64,000 bases of DNA from Oreohelix idahoensis. Taxonomy: Eukaryota; Mollusca; Gastropoda; Stylommatophora; Oreohelicidae. Location of the stretch: assembly GCA_024509875.1 (NCBI GenBank), contig JAMPIV010000582.1, positions 186,001 to 250,000 of the forward strand, given 5' to 3'. The position numbers were made by a program, and so were the translations under genes. How positions within the stretch are numbered: position 1 is the first letter of the stretch; every line of letters starts with the position of its first letter. This document shows positions 54,966 through 64,000 of this stretch, one piece after another. Below the pieces are notes generated by a model. That model had not been told where the DNA came from, did no database searches, and saw only the letters and a program-made list of their open reading frames with translations.

Positions 54966-55722
54966 AATGAATGAATGTACCCCATCGTCTTGCAGCGGAA
55001 TGTTGCCGTAATACCGTATAAGCTCCTTTTTTACTGCTGAAGAATAAAATCATAACGTGTCAGGTAGGCAACGTCAGTCGTTCCGAAAAAAAACCTTATC
55101 ATTAAGACAATCTCACAGTGTGTAAATTACAAACCAAACATATAACACTTGGTCATTGTGATGCTGTAAACAAAAACATCTCTGCACATGAAGGAGGACA
55201 TATATAATAAACGATCCTCGAGTAATCTTAGTGACGACATGCAGCTGGAATTGATGGATATCGCCTGCACAGAAGAAGGGGAGTTAAATATCAGTGACAA
55301 AACTAAGATTACAATTGGCTACATATACTACTTTTATCTCAGTGTTAAATTTTAGGTCAGCTGCAACAAACAGGAATGAAACATTTTGAAACAAACTAGG
55401 GTCAATAAAATCCGAATGGTGGTTAAAAATAAAAACAAAAAAATTCTCAGTGTAAGATTTGTCTTGTTCTATTTTTGTAACTACACGATTTTCTCTATTG
55501 TTCAATATCTCAGAAAAACAGGCAGATATAAGTACGTACATGAATGCATGTATATTTACATACATACATACACACGCACCTGTATATTTGAACCCTTACA
55601 AACATAAATACGTACGTACAGGTGTATACAATGTTAGCATGTATATGCACAAAGATGTATCAACAAACATCTGTGGTTCGTACAGATATAACTTAAAAAT
55701 AATGTGATACTTGTTCACTTAC
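54966..55722. other. No gene recognised; CATA-rich tract
   Basis: Contains a short (CATA)n stretch near 55557-55574 followed by cacacgcacctgtatat, which resembles the flanks of the two TA arrays at 51.7 and 52.5 kb. Confidence 0.5.
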
Positions 55723-55906
55723 ATTTACAAGATCTACATTTGCTGGAGCTTTACATTCAAATCTGACTTCTGTCAAATAACTGCCTGGTACTCTATTCCT
55801 AGTACGCATTAATTCCAGTTTAGTGGAACGCTGATTGCTTTTCCCGTCACATCTGCACCAGATATTGGAAATGGCATACACAAAGGTGAACTTCTGATTC
55901 ATATTA
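55723..55906 (-). CDS. Candidate internal exon of an unidentified gene
   Basis: A 184-nt minus-strand block open throughout, bounded by a TTTGCAG acceptor (plus 55907-55913) and a consensus GTAAGT donor (plus 55717-55722). It encodes FTFVYAISNIWCRCDGKS, then STKLELMRTRNRVPGSY, then LTEVRFECKAPANVDL. Alternating hydrophobic and polar residues and three cysteines suggest a small secreted or extracellular beta-rich domain, but I do not recognise it. The phase is 2 at the 5' side and 0 at the 3' side. No partner exon was found in the window, and the polypyrimidine tract is weak, so chance is possible. Confidence 0.35.
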
Positions 55907-55913
55907 CTGCAAA

Positions 55914-56735
55914 TTGACTTTAGTGGAACACGAATGGCTAAACCTGAACATCGACTTCAATGATGCTAAATATAGGAGTAACAGTGAAAGCGCATATGGT
56001 TGTCACTGTCCTGTTTTGGTCTGTGTTACACCACGGTCATATTTACCGCACGCAATACTATAGGAAAACGGACTGATACAATGACCAATGAAAACGCTCC
56101 TTTTTCTGGTGTGTATAATGAAACCTTTTAGGCTTAACATAGAGGCCCATTTTGTGTAAATGATAGTAAGAATTTATTTAATTTCTTAAAGACTAAAGAT
56201 ATTTCAACAATGGGAATGTTACTTGAGAGGTAGGTGCAAAGACCTCCTCAAATAGTAGTTCAATTATAGAGAAAAATCGTTTAAAATGACATCTATACAT
56301 CAGGGTAGTCCGCAATTTAGTTTGTTAAAGTCTGCATAGATTTAAATGCATTTTGCAAACTAAACAATTATTAGATAGAAAGGTAGAGATAAATTCACAG
56401 TATAATTCTAGCTTTAAATGATCAAAATCGGCCCAGAATTAAGAGAGATAATAAATATTAAAAGTTTTGCACATTGAACAAGAAGGCAAAAATCATTTCA
56501 ATTTTAGATTCCTAACGCCGTTTTTACCCCCATGCCATCCGAGAGGGAGGGTGCGGTACTATAAAAGTCCTTAAACTTGGTTGATTTGGGGCCACAACTT
56601 TTTCAAACACTTGCTGAACAGAAGAGAGCGGCAAAACGTGTGCTGTCAAATACTTTGCCACTGTATCTGCATAGCAGACCTAGATATTGATTAACAGCCT
56701 GTTATAGCTTATGTGTATTGCCTGAGGGTAAGAAA

Positions 56736-56737
<2 letters not shown>
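55914..56737. other. No feature recognised
   Basis: AT-rich; no recognisable coding content. Confidence 0.5.

Positions 56738-56826
<89 letters not shown>
56738..56826. repeat. TA microsatellite
   Basis: About 44 TA units. Its left flank does not share the caaaaacac motif seen at the other two arrays. Confidence 0.97.
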
Positions 56827-56833
<7 letters not shown>

Positions 56834-58648
56834 GTAATTTTCCTGTGTTTAATTTACTTGTGTGTTATGAAGTGTGTTGAGTGTGTTAAGAAAGAAATTA
56901 CAGGACGAGTGTGCTGCCGGCTTGAACGCAAGCATGTGTTGACTTTTAGAGACGAAAGCCAGCATTGGGAAATGTGTAGAATAATTAAGAATGATGGCAA
57001 AAATACGACTCTAAGTTTAATAATGCATTTGAAGGCGTATTTCTTAAAGGAACGACACACTGATCAGGACCATAAGAACGGATGACATAATTTGTTAACA
57101 TGTATTAATCAAGGTGTCACTTAATAGTTTGTATTAAACCAAATCATTGTATGGAAGCAGATCATGGACAAAAGGATCTAACGTAGGATTTATAAGGACA
57201 GTGTAATAACATTGAACTGGCTGTGAGTGGTACTGAGGTAAATTGTCCTGTGCAACTGTTGGCACAATGTCTGACACTCTTTGTTACGTCCCTTGTGTGT
57301 GTGGATAGAATAGTGTTGGACCATACAAGGGTTGTGATTATTTGTATTACAGGTTTTATCCTGCAACTACCAAGATTGTTCGAGACATCCACTTCTGTGG
57401 TGCAAACGTTCTCAAAGTTACCTAGAACTAGTCACCCTGTTTTCCCTGGCCTGGAGATCTAGACATTGTGTGATCCTGGCTATAGTTGGGTGCTTCTAAT
57501 TTTTCAAGATAAGTGGAAACATAATTCCACTGGTCAGCCTATCCAGAGACATTCTAGCACAAATAAAATACAAATAACAAACACAGTTTGAGTGATGACT
57601 TATGAAGGACTTTATTAAACTAAAATACATCACTTCACAGTCCAGCGAAAGTGATAACTATATATGTTAAATAAATAATTGACATTTCAAATATAACTTT
57701 ATCATATTGAAGTATTGTGGAAATGACATTCCAAGTGTATTTATTTTTATTTTGTAAAAACCTTTGAAATTCTTTATCATTTTCCTAACCGAAAAGAGAA
57801 ACGGTATAGAATCAATAAATTGTAAATATATTTATATAATCAGTCTTGCTTAATTATTTAATTTGAGTTAAGGTTCTGGCTGTTGGACATATTACATATT
57901 TAATTAATTAATTAATCCCCTAGCAGAGTCAATAACAACATAATAACCATTATTCAAGGGAGGATCTTGAGAGGTAGCACTTAGACCTTCAGGACCAAAC
58001 ACTATCATCATACTTGAAGGTTTATACAGCTTGACCCTACCTTTGATTGTCGATACACCCTTACTCTTTTCAGAGAAAGGGGTATTTCCTATAAGACCAA
58101 TCTCTTATCTGGCACTATCCTGGTATCATCTGATACATCTTTTTGTCCAGGATATCTTTAATTTTAATAACATCTGAACCTCTCGCGACAGTCACCACTA
58201 CCATATTCGTAAAAACTGTACTGAGATACGAACAGCTTCAGCCTGAAAGTGAACACAGAAGAAGAAGAATAGCTAAGTCTAAAGCCTTAACCCTTCGCTG
58301 AGAGAAGCCAACCTTTCTCGTTAAAGAAGTTGCTGTTAATCCTAGAGAAATACTTAGTGTACAATTCAGAATGATTTTTTCGAAAATTAAATTTCGTGAG
58401 AAAAAATGTACACAAAGGTAATGCAGTTTCCAAAATTTTTTCACCGAAAGGTGAGGGCTGAATATGAATATTGGTTAAGCAACCACAAAATGATCTGCAA
58501 CAGTGGGATAAGAAAATGGTTTTTAGCATTTTTATCATCGTAAAGCAAAGCATTGTTGCACCACATGTACTGGAAAATGAAAATCTATTTTCAACGCTTT
58601 CAACATTGAATAAAAATATCTTTCATGACAAGTTATTTCACCTAGTAT
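56827..58648. other. No gene assigned
   Basis: Several frames of 70-90 codons (for example 56858-57085, 57223-57462, 58287-58553) have no domain I can support and no splice-site framing that stands out. Confidence 0.45.
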
Positions 58649-58947
58649 AATCCAATGTATGGGAGCCGCGCTGGTGTAATGGCTTCGGCGTTGTACTGGC
58701 GACCAGGTGTTCATGGTTCAAACCCGGGCGTCGGCGTTTGAAGAAATGTTTACGGCCGGAAATTTGACTGAATAGCCTGAACGGCTCCTGTGATAAACCC
58801 TCTGTGGATGGGAAGGAGCGAAGCTCCTGACCGGGTTGGAAGGAAAGTCCTCAGGTTCCCCAGCCTCGCAATGACATGTCATTGGGCCGAAGGGCTGAAA
58901 GCCCAAGTGCCGCTGGTTAAGAAAAAAAAAAAAAAAATCCAATGTAT
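58649..58947 (+). mobile_element. tRNA-derived SINE, family S2, with poly-A and TSD
   Basis: Body 58661-58935, with gggagccgcgctggtgtaat (A-box), ggttcaaaccc (B-box), a body ending agtgccgctggttaag and a poly-A tail. Target duplication aatccaatgtat at 58649-58660 and 58936-58947. A hairpin-like stretch ggagcgaagctcc lies mid-body. Confidence 0.93.
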
Positions 58948-59711
58948 ATTTTAGCGTCACTTAAAAAAAACAAAAAACTTCTCAATATAAGACAACAAGT
59001 AAAGAAAAACAAAATGGGTTTGGGAACCACCTGTAAAACTCTTATCAAATCCACTAAACTCATTTAATTGGATTGTTGCTAATGACGCTACGAATTGTAA
59101 CAAGAGCTGAACTGAGACATAGAAAGAATAGAACATCTGCACCCTCAGGCGTGTCTTACAAGGTGACTATTATGAGCACGTGACTAGTAACTTTATTATG
59201 TAAAACAAATTGGTCCCATGCTCCGTAAGTAATGCAGATGAAAATTATGATAATACTAGTGTCAAAGCCCGTCATAAGACGGGAATTAAATTCAAAAGCA
59301 CCAATATCTAACGTCAATTTTACTTATTCAAATGTAATAAAAAGAACCAAAATATTTGTTTTACGACTGATTTTTAAAGTCTGAACATGACAGAAGAGCA
59401 TCTTGATTTATATCTGGTACAACGTAAATCATGGATCTCCGCATCTTCCTGTCTCCAGTTCATGTACTGTTGATCAGTTGTGTTGTTGACTTTTGTCCAT
59501 ACAGTATAATCAAACTGTTCATGCATACCACGCTGTGTGCACTTTTTTTGTCGAGTGTTACTATTTTCGGGAGAGTACATATAACGGAAACAACACAATT
59601 AATGTCTAACTTTCAACCACAGTTGCATCCCTTAGCGTTACTGACTGAAAAAGCTGGGATGATATATATATATATATATTGAAAACAATGTTCATAATTA
59701 TTGTATGATCA
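58948..59711. other. No gene recognised; short TA tract
   Basis: (TA)n at about 59662-59679. Overlapping 60-80-codon frames on both strands have no recognisable content. Confidence 0.5.
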
Positions 59712-59970
59712 GCCGTAGTGCAGTAAAAGGATGAGTTTTACAAAGGTAGTAACCTTCGTTGAAGATTACTCTTGGCAGTGATGTAAATAGGACGATGATG
59801 CTCCTATTTCAAGCAGTCCCACAGGTATTTCTAGGATGGCAAGTACACAAACTGTGTTTACTAAGTTTGTTTTAAACCTTGTATCCCCCGCCCACTTCTG
59901 TGAGACAGATATTTGACTTGTTTTTTTTTTTAGCCCCCAGCCGAAAGTAATTCAGCAAATAATTATTAGT
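59712..59970. repeat. Dispersed repeat family R1, copy 2
   Basis: Same-order blocks shared with 2612-2970 (see that entry), diverged, in the same orientation. Confidence 0.5.
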
Positions 59971-60739
59971 ATACTAGCTCTGTGTATATGTATTTTTATT
60001 AAAACAAATAATCATATGGGGGCAACTATCATTTTCAATCAACCGAGTTATCAACTCCAACGAAGGATTATATTTACATATATTTAAACCAGAATATTTA
60101 TTTATGAAATATAATTGAAACAAGGTTAATTTGGAAATGGGTTGCTTCAGAAACAGTTAAATAAATGGTAAAGATCTTTTAGAAAATTGTTATTTTTTTC
60201 ATGGGAAAATTTGGTGGAATAATGTTTGGAAGTCCAGTATCAGTGTCGACTAGGTGAACAAATCTGTCGAGTTGCAGCGAAGGGCTATTGATGTAGTCTG
60301 GTGTAATTGATGCTGATTCACAGTGACGTTTTGACTATTTCTGCTCTCTTTAGGAGTCGAATGGCTTTTGGGGGAACGTTCATTGCGTTGCAAGAGTAAC
60401 TTCCACAAATGTCGCCGCTTCGAGTGTTCTCTAGACCCGTCTCTTATAGGTGGTGTCCAGAGCTGAGTAGTAGTAACTAGTGCCAGGAAATAAAAGATAT
60501 AAAATCGAAAACCCCGTAAATATTTTGTCTTCTGATGTAAGCATCAGGCGACCTCAGTTTTCCTCCACCATTTTATCTTCTTCTGAATTTTCCCAATGCC
60601 AATGAGCATAAATTTCAGACCTTCGACTCAGATGAAAGTGGGTTCGGAGAGTGGCAGAACACAAATGAATCATAATTATTTGTACATCAATTTGAATAGA
60701 TTGTTGACATCTGAAATAAACATTATAATCTTATCAACA
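59971..60739. other. No feature recognised
   Basis: AT-rich; no recognisable coding content. Confidence 0.5.
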
Positions 60740-60850
60740 TTCTCTTTCTGCTATATATGGAGCATGGGGTTACCTCAGCTATTGTTTCTTGCAAAGAAAC
60801 CCGCATGAAGCAGTCACCAGCTCTTCATGTGGCAATTCATTTTACATGAT
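60740..60850. repeat. Dispersed repeat family R2, copy 2
   Basis: Shares the gaaacccgcatgaagcagtcaccagc block and the preceding tgctatatatggag block with 5870-6010, same orientation. Confidence 0.6.
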
Positions 60851-63236
60851 GAAGCTTCCAACCTCATACACAACCTTTCAGCAATAAGCCTTGCGTACAT
60901 GTCAAGGCACTTATAAAATAAGAAGATGTTCATGTTAAAATGTACCCCTTCAATATGAATGGGATGCAGATGTTTTGCACAAAATGACCGATAACACGTC
61001 ACGGCAGCCGTAAAGGTGCAGTCAACTCATATGATTTAATGGTAATTGTAAATTTAAAACTCCTAACTTTAACAAATGAGGAGGATTTCGCGGACTTATG
61101 ACTCTAGGTATTATAAAAGAAGTTTTATGCTTTAATTTTACAAGTTATTTCTATTAGCTTAGGCACGTCATACAATGGAATCATCTTCCTATATCGTCCT
61201 GACGTCTTGTCTCTCTGTCGGGATTTGAAAAAATTAGTCACGAGTTTCAATCGCTGGTTGTCTTATAGTAAAATTTCGCCTACACGTAATTTTACTTACG
61301 CTAGTTTATTTTTGCTGAAACTAATCACAGGTTAGGCTAGTTTAATTTTCAGTTTAAACCCGATCATCGTTTTAATATATTTTAGTCATTTTAATAATTA
61401 TTGATACGGCCCTATATGGTAGTGTAACTAATTGTTACCCTTGCCGGAAACTATTATGTCATATTACCTGTCCTAATACTTTGTGGCAGGATATTATGAT
61501 TAATAAATTTCAGATATCTTTTCTTTATTCTACACTGGTCTTTTCCTTTTTCTTCCAATCTTTTACTCTTCTTCCGCTCTTTTATCCTTCTTTTTGCATA
61601 CGCTAGATTGTTAGCAATTCGTACGTTTGTCATTTTCCTTTCTAATATTTAGCAACGCATTTTATTGCTGTTAAGCTAAGATTCTTTGATGAGACCGAAT
61701 CGTGTTAATTCGTTCTCGACAGGGATAAGAAGTAAGACGATCGTCTATCCCTTTTCTCAAATCTGCTCGCCTATAAGTTAATTATTCAAGGTGAAAGATT
61801 TGAGATGAAAGACGAGCGTGCGTGTATTTCGTTTATGACCATAGACTGCAGGCAGTAAATAGTGTGAATTCTCGAGAGCAGAAATCTCTTGCACGGTCTG
61901 GTAAATCATGTTACGCAAGATCAAAGGGAGACTGTCCGCTTGATTTGCGAGTCTGTTTCGGCTTCAGCGTGAGAAATTCGCAGAATGAGATAGAATTTAT
62001 GTAGATTTTCCTCTAGGTGTGAACATGTGGCAGAGAGAGTCTGGAGTTTCGATAATGTAAGGATTTTCCTTTCGTCAGAGATATATTTATACCAGAGCAG
62101 TTTTAGACTTCATTCAATCAGACTCCACAGTCTCGCTAGACAACCTAGCTACGTTCTAGAAATAACTTTTATTTAAGTAGAATTTCTCAGTTGCGTTGGA
62201 GGATAGTTTTAAGTAGTACTGTGTTGAATTAAATAGATTTCGCTAGTTTTATCGTCTATATATTGACTAGTATGTGCAGAGTGATTAAATGATAAGTTAG
62301 TTAATTTTCTCTACGTTTATGGTGTTATAGTGGATAGCAAAATAAATTGTAATTTCTAGCTAAAACTTTACAGCTATAAATAAATTTAATTAAATTGCTA
62401 GTAACCAGTCCGAGAATATTTTAACTAACTAGTACATGCTGTCGTGAGAAATTCTAATCCACATATATAAATTAAAAAGTAAATGTAAAGCCTAACGAAT
62501 TAATTCAATAAAAGGAAAGAAGACTGGTAAAGAACAGTGCCGTCACTATAGCGTACTCCTGTGTTATAGAACGTCATGCTAGTTAAACAAGAAATCCCCC
62601 TTTTTCTATGCTCCGTCTGCATAAAACTACACGCGTTTCTAAAAATACAACTAGTACTGTGTTTCTTGGAAAACCTTGAGATACGCAAGCTGCTTAATGA
62701 CCTAGATACACAAATACTAGCATTAATGAATTATATACACTACGTTAACATAAACGAAGACAGATGGACTTAGGATAGAGAGAGAGAGAGGGATGTACCC
62801 AGGAACGCATGCAACACTAACACGCAGTCGCGCGATATAAAATAATGCCACCCCCAAGCGAAAGGCATGAAGCGCTAACTTTTTTTTTTCAAATAGACAG
62901 TGATAAAAAACACTACCAATACGAGGTTAGGTTTTAAAAAACATGGTTAATGCTTATTAGGAAACATGACCCAATACTGTTTTACGTCTGAAATCCTGAA
63001 TTTAGCCTGACACTACAGAAGACACGCCATCGTATCGAAGTGAACGGGTGGAAGAAGAAAATACATATTTTGAACGCAGCCACTTAGCTCCATTAAATTT
63101 ATATATTTAAGTTCCTTAGGACTTGCTGACAAAGAATATGTTAAGTGTTACGCAAATAGTCTAGGAATTAACAAATTATAGCCAGAATAAAATAGTGAGG
63201 TTGTCTGACAGCACCATATCATATTTGCTCAGTGGC
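60851..63236. other. No gene recognised over 2.4 kb
   Basis: Mostly AT-rich. A GC-richer part at 61.7-62.1 kb followed by AT-rich sequence has LTR-like composition but no matching second copy. A short (GA)n tract is at about 62774-62790. Confidence 0.45.
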
Positions 63237-63540
63237 ATGTTTTAAAACCAGGGAGCCGCGGTAGCATAGTGGTTAGTGCACTGGCTTCCTAGCGCAGTGG
63301 TCTATGGTTCGATCCCCAGATGAGGCGGAAAATTTTTAGGCCACAAAACGGCTCCTGGGTCGACCCAGCCCCAAATGGGTACCAGAGCTACTCTGGGAAG
63401 GTTAAGGCGGCCGGCGTGATGCCGACCACATCACGCCTCGTGTGCCGACGGTCAAGATAATATGGGCCTATCACCATATTCCCAATATGCCTCAATGGGC
63501 GTGTAACGGGTTCCTTTACCTTACCTATGTTTTAAAACCA
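63237..63540 (+). mobile_element. tRNA-derived SINE, family S3, with 14-bp TSD
   Basis: Body 63251-63526: head gggagccgcggtagcatagt, A-box tagcatagtggttagtgcac, B-box ggttcgatccc, a cccagccccaaatgggtacc block, then a body ending gggttcctttaccttacct without a poly-A tail. Target duplication ATGTTTTAAAACCA at 63237-63250 and 63527-63540 is perfect, indicating a fairly recent insertion. Confidence 0.95.
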
Positions 63541-64000
63541 CTATTTTACGGGAAATAGGCCAACAAGTTAAATCCGATTTGATTGGCTAGACTAATATGT
63601 AAGGCTAAACATGATTAGTCGATTGCAAATACTATTTTTGGTTGTTAATAGAAACGATAGAAAGAGTACATTTTTTTCAAATGCTTTTGTAAACATGGTC
63701 CCATTGGCTAGACCATTTGATATAGTCAATTAGAAGCGTCAGTTCAGTGCCACTTTTTGAAAATTCAATTTGTAACAGCAAGTGCGTTGAGATCCAGCTC
63801 ATATTTTTCTAAATAAAAGCCTGGGACAGAGGCAGATCGGAATTGTGCCATAATTCATCGCCAGTCAACGTATTTGTTTATTATTTCCATGAATTGTGGT
63901 AAGCTAGCCCTATTTGATATCTTTTTGATGAAAATTGAATGTGAATTGATAATGTATGTCTGTATGTGTGTGGTTCAGTAATAAACAAAAGGCAAAACCT
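63541..64000. other. No feature recognised
   Basis: AT-rich sequence to the window end. Confidence 0.5.

Noticed and set aside
56858..57085. BED/hAT zinc-finger fragment
   Set aside because: Cysteines and an LSLIMHLKAYF stretch are suggestive, but spacing does not fit a BED finger and there is no transposase downstream.
58661..63320. tRNA genes at SINE heads
   Set aside because: A and B boxes are present, but they lead into SINE bodies flanked by target duplications; no complete cloverleaf ending in a normal acceptor stem was supported.

Overview
This is eukaryotic, almost certainly metazoan, repeat-dominated intergenic DNA. The evidence is tRNA-headed SINEs with target-site duplications, non-LTR and Ty3/gypsy retrotransposons, mariner and Tigger/pogo DNA transposons, long GATA/TA/CT microsatellites and several minisatellites. 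There is no bacterial-style operon and no conventional multi-exon gene I can name. An invertebrate host fits the mixture, but I cannot name the taxon from sequence alone.

Layout. 0-16.5 kb: relics and simple repeats. These are a decayed mariner-type transposase (~1.1-1.55 kb, -), two GATA arrays, one intact intronless 563-codon ORF of unknown function (3124-4815, -), a transposase N-terminus with a 50-bp unit duplicated in it (8.6-8.85 kb), an 8-copy array of that unit (11.3-11.7 kb), a 17-copy 62-bp minisatellite (12.5-13.5 kb) and a mariner with clear TIRs but a dead transposase (14506-15690). 16.5-42.2 kb: one nested retrotransposon complex, all in minus orientation. Element A (16574-42195) is a Ty3/gypsy element whose 5' LTR is split by a 16,225-bp insertion (25085-41309). 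The insertion is a dimer of a second gypsy family, LTR-internal-LTR-internal-LTR, flanked by a single 5-bp duplication TGTAG. 42.2-47 kb: a 30-bp repeat, a 385-bp element with termini very like mammalian Tigger1, and a 2.44-kb 22-bp satellite open in all three forward frames. 47.7-64 kb: four tRNA-derived SINEs, three LINE fragments (one carrying sixteen 35-bp repeats inside its coding region), a small MITE, TA/TG/CT arrays, dispersed repeats, and one candidate spliced exon on the minus strand (~55.72-55.91 kb).

The most interesting system is the retrotransposon complex. In both families the domain order is gag-protease-integrase-reverse transcriptase-RNase H, the Ty1/copia order, while the RT/RH/INT signatures (GPY/F integrase end, DYRKLN, FGLxNAP, D-x35-E) are Ty3/gypsy-like. 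This matches the rearranged 'Gmr1-type' gypsy elements first described from deuterostomes. Element A separates gag, PR-INT and RT-RH into three frames, each step a -1 shift located at an A10 or T8 homopolymer. The other family reads as one continuous polyprotein apart from single-base homopolymer indels. The dimer appears to have integrated as one unit: the outer LTRs resemble each other more than the middle one at most variant sites, and only the outer ends carry the target duplication.

A second theme is minisatellite birth from coding DNA of mobile elements: the 50-bp unit sits inside a transposase reading frame, the 35-bp unit inside a LINE reverse transcriptase, and the 62-bp unit retains a coding-like minus-strand frame.
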